Shown here: positions 26,587-34,681 of the stretch, in pieces | Layout: each line of letters opens with the position of its first letter | Position numbering within the stretch: position 1 is the stretch's first letter | From: Pseudovibrio brasiliensis | GTDB taxonomy: Bacteria; Pseudomonadota; Alphaproteobacteria; Rhizobiales; Stappiaceae | Assembly: GCF_018282095.1 (NCBI RefSeq) | Contig: NZ_CP074126.1 | Span: forward strand, 2,366,501-2,430,500 | Reading direction: 5' to 3' | Length of the DNA stretch: 64,000 nt | Position numbers and translations under genes: made by a program | Notes under the pieces: model-generated | The model's input: only the letters and a program-made list of their open reading frames with translations | Told to the model about the DNA's origin: nothing | Databases searched by the model: none

Positions 26587-27732
26587 ATGAAAGAACCAGA
26601 GATCATCGGGTCGGGCGCAGCGAAAGTCCTGTGTGTCATCGGCACACGCCCGGAAGCTATCAAGATGGCGCCGGTCATCTCTGCCATCGCAAACTGCTCA
26701 AGCCTGCATGCCCATGTTCTCATGACGGGTCAGCACCGCGAAATCGCATCAGATGCGTTAAAGTCCTTTGACATCACCCAGATCAACTGGCTCGATGTAT
26801 CCAGCACCAGCCACAAACTGGCCGATCAGGCCGGTGAGCTGCTCAAAGGCATCAACGCCTATATGGCGGTGCATCATCCCAGGTACGCTTTGGTCCATGG
26901 TGACACCACAACAGGCTTTGCTGGCGCGCTTGCCAGCTTTTACAGCGCCGTGCCAGTCGGCCATGTGGAAGCCGGTCTGCGTAGCGGCGAGCTGACCGAT
27001 CCGTTCCCGGAAGAAGCCAACCGGCGGCTGGCGGATCAACTCTGTCACAGACTGTTCGCACCAACATCCATCGCCAAAGACAACTTGCTGCGCGAAGGCC
27101 TGAGCGAAGACAAAATCCTCACCACCGGAAACACAGTGGTCGACGCTGTGCGCCATCTGGCTCAGAAGATCAAACCAGCACGAGAACTCCATGAGCTGAA
27201 GAACATTCTAGGGCCTGAAAAGAGATTGGCACTGGTCACCACACATCGACGTGAAAATTGGGGCGATCCCATGCGCCGCATTTGCCAGGCCATAAAACAC
27301 ATGGTCGACACCCACAAAGACCTGCAAGTGGTTTTACCGGTGCATCCAAATCCGGTGGTCAGAGACGTTGTCGAAGATGTGCTGAAAAACGTCAGGCGCA
27401 TTCATCTGGTCAAGCCGCTGTCCTATGAAGCGCTCATTGCATTGGAACGTGATGCAGATCTGATCCTGACAGACAGCGGCGGCATACAGGAAGAAGCACC
27501 TGAGTTCGGAACGCCGCTACTGATCCTACGCAAGACAACCGAACGACCGGAAGCTCTGACCAGCGGACTTGCAAAACTGGTCGGCACATGCGAGCAAACA
27601 ATCACAGACGAAGCCGCACACATTCTGAAATGCGAACGCACGAAGATCGACCGCAAAAACCCGTTTGGCGACGGCCACGCATCACAGCGCATCGCAGCTG
27701 CCGTCGAAAACCACATAAAGTCAGTCCACTAA
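26587..27732 (+). CDS. wecB: UDP-N-acetylglucosamine 2-epimerase (non-hydrolysing)
   Basis: The enzyme interconverts UDP-GlcNAc and UDP-ManNAc. The 381-residue protein shows VIGTRPEAIKMAPVI near residue 17, VHGDTTTGFAGALASF, GHVEAGLRSGELTDPFPEE with family-conserved Asp/Glu/His residues, TTHRRENWG, and LTDSGGIQEEAPEFGTPLLI. The start was set at ATG 26587 with AGG just upstream; a longer frame begins within the preceding gene. Its place after nfrB-nfrA-ybcH suggests it supplies UDP-ManNAc to the glycosyltransferase, as WecB does for the E. coli N4 receptor glycan. Confidence 0.93.
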   Translation: MKEPEIIGSGAAKVLCVIGTRPEAIKMAPVISAIANCSSLHAHVLMTGQHREIASDALKSFDITQINWLDVSSTSHKLADQAGELLKGINAYMAVHHPRYALVHGDTTTGFAGALASFYSAVPVGHVEAGLRSGELTDPFPEEANRRLADQLCHRLFAPTSIAKDNLLREGLSEDKILTTGNTVVDAVRHLAQKIKPARELHELKNILGPEKRLALVTTHRRENWGDPMRRICQAIKHMVDTHKDLQVVLPVHPNPVVRDVVEDVLKNVRRIHLVKPLSYEALIALERDADLILTDSGGIQEEAPEFGTPLLILRKTTERPEALTSGLAKLVGTCEQTITDEAAHILKCERTKIDRKNPFGDGHASQRIAAAVENHIKSVH

Positions 27733-27758
27733 TCAGAATCTGACCTCTTATCATTTAG

Positions 27759-27778
27759 TTCCATAATCTACCTTATGC
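27759..27778 (+). repeat. Left copy of a 20-bp inverted repeat flanking adhP
   Basis: TTCCATAATCTACCTTATGC lies 27 bases after wecB. Its exact reverse complement occurs at 29406-29425, so the pair brackets 1.67 kb holding only adhP and intergenic DNA. A perfect 20-base match is not expected by chance in 64 kb. Confidence 0.8.
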
Positions 27779-27876
27779 GTATTAGTGATATAGACGCCCC
27801 ATAGCACGGTTTGTGGTGCTGGCAAGCTCCGAACTGGCTTCAAACGCGTCCCATCAAACCAGCTTTAGACAAGCCA

Positions 27877-27906
27877 ATGCCGCAGACACGAACATGTCTG
27901 CGGCAT
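27877..27906. terminator. Hairpin between wecB and adhP, likely bidirectional terminator
   Basis: A perfect 12-bp stem, ATGCCGCAGACA (27877-27888) with TGTCTGCGGCAT (27895-27906), around CGAACA. It sits between two convergent genes. The T-runs on both sides are weak, so termination strength is uncertain. Confidence 0.6.
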
Positions 27907-27927
27907 CACAATACTCAAATCAGGCTT

Positions 27928-28944
27928 TTACATATCCATCACGATACGACCATCAATCTTGCCATTGCGCATGCGATCGAAGATGTCGTTGATGTTGTCC
28001 AGCGGCTCTGTGGTGTAATGCGCCGCAACCTGGCCATCACCAGCAAACTCTAATGACTCACGCAGATCATTTCGCGTACCTACAATGGAACCACGCAGTG
28101 TTTTCCGGTTCAGCACCATATCAAAAATGTTCAGCGGGAAATCTTCTGGTGGCAACCCCACAAGGCTCATCGTGCCACCACGGGCCAGCATACCAACGCC
28201 TTGCTGGAAGCTCTTGCCAGCCACAGCTGTCACCAACACGCCTTCAGCACCGCCGCCAGCTTGCACTTCTGCCACCGGATCACACTTGAAGGCATTGAGC
28301 GTCATGTCTGCACCCAAAGATTTTGCAAGCTCCAGCTTGTCCTCTGCAATATCAACCGCAATCACATGCAAGCCCATGGCTTTGGCATATTGAACAGCCA
28401 GATGACCCAAACCACCTATGCCGGAAATCACGACGGTTTGCCCCGGTTTTGTCTCGGTTTCCTTCAAGCCCTTGTAGACTGTTACACCTGCACACAGGAT
28501 TGGCGCAGCTGGTGCAAACTCAAGCTCTTTGGGCAAATGAGCCACGAAATTCGGGTCTGCCACCGCATATTCTGCAAAACTGCCATTGACGCTGTAGCCT
28601 GAGTTCTGTTGGTTTTCGCAGAGGGTTTCCCAGCCGTCTACGCAGTGCCGGCAGCACCGACAAGCCGTGTGGAGCCAGGGAATTCCAACACGATCCCCCT
28701 CCTTCACTGAAGTCACATTGCGGCCTTTCTCAACCACAATCCCAACACCTTCATGGCCCGGAATAAAGGCTGGCGTTGGCTTGACCGGCCAATCACCTTC
28801 AGCAGCATGAAGGTCCGTATGGCACACGCCTGTGGCTTCAATCTTCACCACAACTATGTCGTCAGTTACTGTAGGTTTTTCAACTTCACACACGTCCAGC
28901 GGTGCACCAAATTCACGCACAACCGCTGCTCTCATCATAGACAT
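27928..28944 (-). CDS. adhP: Zinc-dependent alcohol dehydrogenase
   Basis: A medium-chain dehydrogenase of 338 residues. The catalytic zinc ligands are in TGVCHTDLHAAEGDW (Cys near 38) and GHEGVGIV (His-Glu near 63). The structural zinc loop has four cysteines in CRCCRHCVDGWETLC (near 94-108). The NAD-binding motif is SGIGGLGHLAVQYA near 174. It most resembles AdhP, which oxidises ethanol and other primary alcohols with NAD+. AGGAG lies six bases before ATG 28944. It is a single gene facing wecB, inside a pair of 20-bp inverted repeats. Confidence 0.92.
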   Translation of the reverse strand: MSMMRAAVVREFGAPLDVCEVEKPTVTDDIVVVKIEATGVCHTDLHAAEGDWPVKPTPAFIPGHEGVGIVVEKGRNVTSVKEGDRVGIPWLHTACRCCRHCVDGWETLCENQQNSGYSVNGSFAEYAVADPNFVAHLPKELEFAPAAPILCAGVTVYKGLKETETKPGQTVVISGIGGLGHLAVQYAKAMGLHVIAVDIAEDKLELAKSLGADMTLNAFKCDPVAEVQAGGGAEGVLVTAVAGKSFQQGVGMLARGGTMSLVGLPPEDFPLNIFDMVLNRKTLRGSIVGTRNDLRESLEFAGDGQVAAHYTTEPLDNINDIFDRMRNGKIDGRIVMDM

Positions 28945-29575
28945 GACGGGCTCCTAAACCTGTTTGGGCCAGAGCGGCCCAAAAGAATACAGGGACAGCT
29001 AAATTCTCCAAATGCGAGCGCAAAACACCTGCATTTATAGCAAGCCTAACAAACCTGCCGATAAGTATAAAAGAGATGATATTTCAAGGATACCAACGCG
29101 GTTAACAGCATTTCATCAGGGTCATTCAAAGTTAAAAAGCTTGTTCTTTCAAACCAAAATCACATCCCTAAAAACCATGTATTCAAGGACATACATTTCC
29201 GTAAAGTGAAATAAATTCAGTACCTTAGTATTTTTTACGTAAAAGAAAATACGAGGATGCGCGGAACGCCTGAGTCTCTCTCTGCCGCCAACCCAGTCAT
29301 CGGAAAACACCCCTCATCCAGATCGCGCCCCCAAAACAAATCCAAAGATTAAATTTGGCTTATTACTTAAAAAGCACCCTTCCCTCGCAAATTTCCGCCA
29401 AATATGCATAAGGTAGATTATGGAATTACTCACAATTATGCGCCAACTTATTACTTTATACTATATTTATACACAAATCAACACAGTTTCACTCGAAAGA
29501 AATCATAGTAGCATGCCGATATACATCTGCCGAAAAGAACAGAGAGTGCAGGACCGCATTTAACCTTTCAAAACC
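28945..29575. other. 631-base AT-rich intergenic region
   Basis: It lies between the starts of adhP and the 3' end of the lyase gene. No gene was seen. It contains an imperfect palindrome at 29228-29251 centred on TTTTACGTAAAA (29233-29244) with GTATTTT/AAAATAC arms, and the right copy of the 20-bp inverted repeat. The stretch from about 29050 is clearly more AT-rich than its neighbours. Confidence 0.65.
29406..29425 (-). repeat. Right copy of the 20-bp inverted repeat flanking adhP
   Basis: GCATAAGGTAGATTATGGAA, the exact reverse complement of 27759-27778. The flanking bases beyond the 20 are only loosely similar. The copy lies 150 bases beyond the 3' end of the lyase gene. Confidence 0.8.
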
Positions 29576-30421
29576 TCATGGATGAGCATCACTGTCCGTC
29601 AATCCCAGCACACGGCGGGCGCGTAAGATGACTGGTGCATCAACCATTTTGCCATCAACCACGAAGGCACCCTGACCTGCAAAGTTTTTCTGTTGCTCAA
29701 GCACATTGAGCGCCCACTGAACCTCTTCATCGCTTGGCTCAAAGCAGGTGTTGATCACACTGACCTGAGACGGATGAATGGCAAACTTTCCGTTATAGCC
29801 CATGTCACGCGCGTTCTGCGCTTCATCCTCAAGCCCTTCAGGATCGTTGAAGTCCAGAAACACGCCATCAATCGCCCATAGATGGTTCTGAACTGCAGTA
29901 TTCAGCAGCTGTCCACGTGGCCACACAAGGCTGTTCCACCCCATGGTGCCGCCAGTCTCCGCTGTATAATCCGCATAGCCAAAGGCCAAGGCGTGCAGCG
30001 GTGCATGTGTTGAGGCAATCGCCTCCGCATTAGAAAGGCCAGCAGGTGTCTCCAGCAGTGCACAGATCCGCGTCATTTCTTTACTGGGATGAGTTTGCAG
30101 CAAATGGTCCAGCTGCTCCAGATCGCGCGGGCTTTCACATTTGGGCAGGAATACCCAGTCCGGCAGATGGGTCAGCTCCAGCAGCCGCAGCATGTCCTGC
30201 AAACCATTCGGCGTACCCAGTGAGGAGATGCGGATACCGATCTCACACCCCTCTTGCTCTCGTATCTGATCCTGCAAGCCACGCAGAAGGTCTCGTGCAG
30301 CGGGCTTCTGCGTTTCAGCAACGCCATCTTCCAGATCCAGCACCACGCACCCTGCTCCCGATGCTGTTGCCTTTGAAAAAAGATGAGCTTTGTCTGCAGG
30401 TAAGAATAACAGGCTCTTCAC
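29576..30421 (-). CDS. CitE-like lyase, probable (S)-citramalyl-CoA lyase
   Basis: A HpcH/HpaI aldolase/CitE family protein of 281 residues. It has LFLPADKAHLFSKA at the start, VVLDLEDGVAETQK (acidic metal-site region, near residue 28-41), GIRISSLGTPNG, ALLETPAGLSNAEAIA and GFNGKFAIHPSQ-like GYNGKFAIHPSQVSV. Size and partners fit Ccl, which splits (S)-citramalyl-CoA to acetyl-CoA and pyruvate in itaconate degradation; a malyl-CoA-type lyase is the alternative. The start is GTG 30421. It is divergent from the CoA transferase and hydratase genes across a 122-base shared promoter region. Confidence 0.75.
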   Translation of the reverse strand: MKSLLFLPADKAHLFSKATASGAGCVVLDLEDGVAETQKPAARDLLRGLQDQIREQEGCEIGIRISSLGTPNGLQDMLRLLELTHLPDWVFLPKCESPRDLEQLDHLLQTHPSKEMTRICALLETPAGLSNAEAIASTHAPLHALAFGYADYTAETGGTMGWNSLVWPRGQLLNTAVQNHLWAIDGVFLDFNDPEGLEDEAQNARDMGYNGKFAIHPSQVSVINTCFEPSDEEVQWALNVLEQQKNFAGQGAFVVDGKMVDAPVILRARRVLGLTDSDAHP

Positions 30422-30543
30422 ACCGGAACTCCAAGTTAATCCATTGATGCCGTTGGGTCATAGCCTAGCTCAGTAACAATTAATTTCCTGAGAATGGATA
30501 GGATCAAGCTGGTCCCATTTAAGCAGATCCCGGAAAGAGCCTC

Positions 30544-31896
30544 ATGCCAGCAGCCAACTATGATCAGCTGTATCATCAGAAACTGACGAGCCCCGATGAG
30601 GCCATCAAAACACTGGCACGAGACACGAAGCTGATCACGTTTGGCTGCTATTGCGGCACCCCTCCACGCCTCACTCGTGCGTTCTGTGAAGCAGCCGCAG
30701 CCGACTACTTCACAGGCACGCCGGATGTCTACCTGCTGCGCTCAGGCAAAGAGGTCGTCGATCAATACATCAACGCAGAGGTGCTCAAGCGCATCCGACT
30801 GCTCTGCCCGTTTCTGGGCGGTAGCGTCCGCCAACTGGTCGATCGCGCTCAGGAATTGAGCGAGAGCCATCCCGACCTGATCATCCCGCATTATCTGCCA
30901 GAACACTTCAGCCTCTACGTCCGAGGCGTACTAGCCCGTCATGGCAAGCCGGATGTGCACCTCTTCCAGGTCTCCCCCATGGACGAGCACGGCTACTTCA
31001 GCTTTGGGGTGGATGGCAGCATGTCCATTCCGCTCGCCTTTGCCGCTGAAAAACTCATCATTGAAGTTAATCCCAACATGCCCCGCACCTTCGGGCCCGG
31101 CGTCATCCACGTCTCGCAGGTCTCCACAATCATCGAGCACACCAGTGATCTCACCATTGTTCCTGAAAAGACTGAATGCCCGGAAGACAGCAAAATCGCA
31201 GATTTCGTAGCAGAACTGGTGCCGGATCATGCCTGTGTGCAGCTGGGCATTGGCGCCGTGCCCAACGAGGTTGGCAAACGCCTGAAACACAAGAACGACC
31301 TTGGTGTCCACACAGAGCTGCTCGGTGACACCATGATAGAGCTGATACAGGCCGGTAACGTCTCCAACCGTTACAAACAGTTGGATGTAGGCCACTCCGT
31401 CTTCAACGTCGCTCTGTTTTCCAACCGCGACTACTACGACTTCATGGACAACAACCCCACCATGGCGTGTCATCCGGCCCACTACGTCAACAACCCGCAC
31501 ATCATCGCGCAGAACGACCGCATGGTCTCCGTCAACTCCTTCGTCGAGATCGATCTCTTCGGGCAAGTCGCCTCTGAATCCATCAACTGGCGCCAGATTT
31601 CCGGCAGCGGTGGCCAGCTGGACTTTGTGCGCGGTGCCTTCCGTTCCAAAGAAGGCATCGCCGTGCTGGCAGCCCACGCAACAGCAAAAAACGGCAGGGT
31701 TTCCAAGATTGTCCCACGCCTGCAAAACATCGTCACCACCCCGCGCAACGACGTCAGCTTTGTTGTTACAGAACACGGCTGCACCAACTTGTTCGGGATG
31801 TCCACCTCAGAACGCGCCCATGCGCTTATCGAGCTCGCCGCCCCGCAGTTTCGCGATGAGCTGCGCGAAGAAGCCAGGAAACTGACCATCTACTAG
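30544..31896 (+). CDS. Acetyl-CoA hydrolase/transferase family protein, probable itaconate CoA-transferase
   Basis: A 450-residue CoA-transferase of the 4-hydroxybutyrate/acetate type. The conserved region GIGAVPNEVGKRLKHKND and GVHTELLGDTMIELIQ (near residue 237-270) includes the catalytic-type Glu of HTE; SGSGGQLDFVRGAF near 355 and EHGCTNLFGMS near 418 are also family marks. Itaconate CoA-transferase (Ict, RipA) belongs to this family. Next to a CitE-like lyase and a MaoC hydratase, itaconate is the best guess. A 4-hydroxybutyrate CoA-transferase is the main alternative. Seventeen bases separate it from the next gene. Confidence 0.75.
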   Translation: MPAANYDQLYHQKLTSPDEAIKTLARDTKLITFGCYCGTPPRLTRAFCEAAAADYFTGTPDVYLLRSGKEVVDQYINAEVLKRIRLLCPFLGGSVRQLVDRAQELSESHPDLIIPHYLPEHFSLYVRGVLARHGKPDVHLFQVSPMDEHGYFSFGVDGSMSIPLAFAAEKLIIEVNPNMPRTFGPGVIHVSQVSTIIEHTSDLTIVPEKTECPEDSKIADFVAELVPDHACVQLGIGAVPNEVGKRLKHKNDLGVHTELLGDTMIELIQAGNVSNRYKQLDVGHSVFNVALFSNRDYYDFMDNNPTMACHPAHYVNNPHIIAQNDRMVSVNSFVEIDLFGQVASESINWRQISGSGGQLDFVRGAFRSKEGIAVLAAHATAKNGRVSKIVPRLQNIVTTPRNDVSFVVTEHGCTNLFGMSTSERAHALIELAAPQFRDELREEARKLTIY

Positions 31897-31913
31897 GCTG
31901 AAAGGAGCCCGCC

Positions 31914-32957
31914 ATGTACTCAGCCTACGCACAAATCTCCGAAACACGGTTTCTGGAGATCTATGGCCTGAATTTCGAAGAGTTTGCAGAAGGCCAGGTG
32001 TTTCATCATCGCCCCGGCATGACGGTTTCGCAGCAGGAAAATGCAGAAGAAGCGTTTGACACCTTCAACTGCGCAATGCTGCATTATGATGAGCACTATG
32101 CCGCCCAGACCGAGTTCAAAAAGCCACTGGTCGTCTCCACGCTCACCTTGCAAAAGATCTTTGGCATGAGCTGGAAAACCTTCGCCCGCAAAGACCGCAT
32201 CACGGCATTTGAAAATATCTCCATGACTGCCCCCATCTTCGGCGGCGATACACTCTATTGCACGAGCCAGATCATAAAGACCGACGACACCGGTGGCAAA
32301 ACGGGAGATGTCACCGTAAAAGCCTCCTGCACCAACCAGAATGGCATCGAGGTCGCCAACCTCACGTACACGGTCAGCATCTTCAAAAAAGGCCAGCATC
32401 CGGTCTGGGGCAACCAGCCCAACACTTGCAGTAATCCGTGGTTTCTGGCCTATCACCAGCGCGAGGATGGCTCCCTGCAGGAAGCAACCGGCATCTTCTT
32501 TGAAGGCTTTGCCAAGGGCCAGATCTTCGAGCACAGCCCGGAAATCACCTTGCACCCCTCCTCCATGCTCCGCCACGCCGTCCAGACCATGCAATGGCAC
32601 CCGTTGTACAACGACAGAGAGTTCGCCCGGGACATCTACGGCAGAGACCGACTGCCCGCCTCCGAGCTCCACGTCCTCTCCCTGGTCACAGCTGCCACCA
32701 CCTCCACCTTTGGCCGTGTGGTTGCCAATCTGGGTTGGACCGATACAAAGCTGTCTCGCCACTTTTACGCAGAGGACCGCTTCAAAGTCACAAGCGAAGT
32801 CCTGGCGACGCGCGAAAGCCGCTCCAGACCAGATCAGGGCATTTTGACCGCAAAAACCGTCGCCCACGACCAAACCGCCCGGGAAGCCCTCTCCTACACC
32901 CGAACCCTCCTCGTCTACCGAGAAGGCAAAGGCCCCTATGCGGCGGCTGGATATTGA
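31914..32957 (+). CDS. Double-hotdog MaoC family hydratase, probable itaconyl-CoA hydratase
   Basis: A 347-residue MaoC-type hydratase with two hotdog halves. The first half holds DEHYAAQTEFKKPLVVSTLT near residue 60-80 and FENISMTAPIFGGDTLYC; the second starts near 195 (FFEGFAKGQIFEHSPEITL) and includes HPLYNDREFARDIYG. Ich/RipB of the itaconate pathway and mesaconyl-CoA hydratase (Mch) share this architecture. The neighbours favour itaconyl-CoA. AGGAGCC lies close before the ATG. Confidence 0.72.
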   Translation: MYSAYAQISETRFLEIYGLNFEEFAEGQVFHHRPGMTVSQQENAEEAFDTFNCAMLHYDEHYAAQTEFKKPLVVSTLTLQKIFGMSWKTFARKDRITAFENISMTAPIFGGDTLYCTSQIIKTDDTGGKTGDVTVKASCTNQNGIEVANLTYTVSIFKKGQHPVWGNQPNTCSNPWFLAYHQREDGSLQEATGIFFEGFAKGQIFEHSPEITLHPSSMLRHAVQTMQWHPLYNDREFARDIYGRDRLPASELHVLSLVTAATTSTFGRVVANLGWTDTKLSRHFYAEDRFKVTSEVLATRESRSRPDQGILTAKTVAHDQTAREALSYTRTLLVYREGKGPYAAAGY

Positions 32958-33014
32958 TCACCACACACTTTCACCTATGATGCACCTTTCAATCAGCTAG
33001 GTGAGCGACAGCGC

Positions 33015-33737
33015 GTGCAAACGAAGACGGACCAGACGACATGGCAGCAGGAGGCTGCTGATAACAATGCGGATCTCTACAAGCAGATGTTTGAGGCGCA
33101 TTGGGTTTCGTTTGAGTGGTCTTCGGAATTGTTTCACACTTCTGAACAGCCTCTACCGTTCTATTCAAGCATTGTGACGTTGGAGCCTGCGGTATCACTT
33201 CAGACCATCAACGAACTCATTGCAAACGCATCCTTTTCCGTTTTCATCAAGGATAGCTTCGCGGATCTGCCACTGGAAGCGTCAGGGTTCAGCACACTCT
33301 TTGAAGCCAGCTGGTTTTATCTGGAAACACCTGTTCAGGCAGACACCTCAGGCTGGCAGCAGATCTCTACTCCTAAGCAGTTACAGAGTTGGGAGGTCAG
33401 CTGGAAGAACGCCGGGAACCAGACGGATCGCACGATGTTCCCTGCAAAACTGCTGGACAATCCCGATTTTGCATTCTGGGGTTATTTTGAAGGATCTGAA
33501 ATCACCAAAGGCTTCATCGGCAACCATTCCGGCACCTCGGTAGGCCTGTCAAACTTCTTTGCAGAAGACCTTTCACCCCAAACCTTCAGTCAAATGGCTG
33601 CGCTGCTGCAAAGGTGGAGGCCAGAAAAGCCCGTGGTAGGTTACGCCCGGGCGGACGCACTGTTGAACGCCCAAGTCGCAGGATTTGAAACATCCGGCAA
33701 GCTGAAGGTCTGGCACAAACCATTTTCTGGAAGCTAA
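33015..33737 (+). CDS. Unrecognised 240-residue protein, possibly GNAT-like
   Basis: I do not recognise a family with confidence. The protein is soluble, without signal or membrane segment, and rich in aromatic residues. The C-terminal part, with FWGYFEGSEITKGFIGNHSGTS and VVGYARADALLNAQVAGF, looks like the acceptor end of a GNAT acetyltransferase, but the usual R/Q-x-x-G-x-G/A acetyl-CoA loop is not clear. The start is GTG 33015, 57 bases after the hydratase gene; GGTGAGCGA lies upstream. It may be transcribed with the CoA transferase genes. Confidence 0.6.
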   Translation: MQTKTDQTTWQQEAADNNADLYKQMFEAHWVSFEWSSELFHTSEQPLPFYSSIVTLEPAVSLQTINELIANASFSVFIKDSFADLPLEASGFSTLFEASWFYLETPVQADTSGWQQISTPKQLQSWEVSWKNAGNQTDRTMFPAKLLDNPDFAFWGYFEGSEITKGFIGNHSGTSVGLSNFFAEDLSPQTFSQMAALLQRWRPEKPVVGYARADALLNAQVAGFETSGKLKVWHKPFSGS

Positions 33738-33921
33738 GCGCGTTTTTCACGCAACAGCAAGCAAACACTCAAAATCTCATCAAACATGGGCAGAAACTGA
33801 AACAATATGTGAGACGTAAACTATTGTTTCCAGTGTTGTATTTCGTCACATCCTGAACAGAAGTTTGGTCACATTTCGCGCCTATTTCTCCCGGTCTCAA
33901 CAGTGTTTCAGGAGAAACGTC

Positions 33922-34545
33922 ATGGCCGTCGAGGTTTGGCTGACTTACGTGATCGCCTGTATCATCCTGCTTATCATTCCCGGTCCAACCGTCCTCATGG
34001 TCTCCAGCTATGGCATCAGTCAGGGCCTGCGAGCCGTCATTGCCTCCGCACTTGGGGTGAGCTTGGGAAGCATCCTTCTTATCTCTGTTGCTCTGGCAGG
34101 GCTTGGAGCCGTCATTTCCACCTCAGCTCTGCTCTATGATCTGCTCCAATATGCGGGGGCCACCTATCTCATCTATCTGGGCATTAGTATGTGGCGCAGA
34201 AAGTCCGTCGTCAAAGGCAAGCTCGAGATCACCGCAACCTCCCGCTTTCATATCTTCAGAGATACCTTCCTCGTCTCTGCCTTCAATCCCAAAGACATGC
34301 TGTTCTTCATCGCATTTCTCCCCCAGTTCGTGGATGATACCGTCCCTGTTATCCCTCAGTTTGTGCTGCTGAGTGTGACCTTCGTTGTTCTGGGCGGCAT
34401 CAACACCATGTTCTGGACGTCCATGGCCGGCAGTTGCAGGACCATGCTCATGGGTGGGAAAAGCGCAAGACGGCTCAACCGAATTGGTGGCACCGGTTTG
34501 CTGAGTGCTGGCCTGTTCATCGCTCTGTCCGGCAAGTTCCCGTAA
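33922..34545 (+). CDS. LysE/RhtB family exporter (first of a tandem pair)
   Basis: An inner-membrane amino-acid or metabolite exporter of 207 residues with about six hydrophobic segments. The family motif is LLIIPGPTVLMVSSYGISQG near residue 15-34. ATG 33922 follows AGGAG at good distance; a longer frame from 33865 lacks one. It is closely similar to the next gene over its whole length (both 207 residues), which indicates duplication. The exported compound is unknown. Confidence 0.88.
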   Translation: MAVEVWLTYVIACIILLIIPGPTVLMVSSYGISQGLRAVIASALGVSLGSILLISVALAGLGAVISTSALLYDLLQYAGATYLIYLGISMWRRKSVVKGKLEITATSRFHIFRDTFLVSAFNPKDMLFFIAFLPQFVDDTVPVIPQFVLLSVTFVVLGGINTMFWTSMAGSCRTMLMGGKSARRLNRIGGTGLLSAGLFIALSGKFP

Positions 34546-34681
34546 AAGAGCAAGTGCTGTTAGCTCAAACTCAGTCCAGATTTTCTCAAAACAGCCCCAC
34601 TACCCAAACGCCTTCTCCATGGGTAAGCTCATAATCAATACATCTCTTTCAGTCATGATCTGGACTTTCCGGAGTTTCCTT

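Noticed and set aside
27759-29425. An insertion sequence around adhP
   Set aside because: No transposase, no target-site duplication was found and the repeats are internal to intergenic DNA; kept only as an unexplained repeat pair.
31920-32873. 317-codon minus-strand open frame
   Set aside because: It is antisense to the MaoC hydratase, Gly- and Ala-rich, without a ribosome site.
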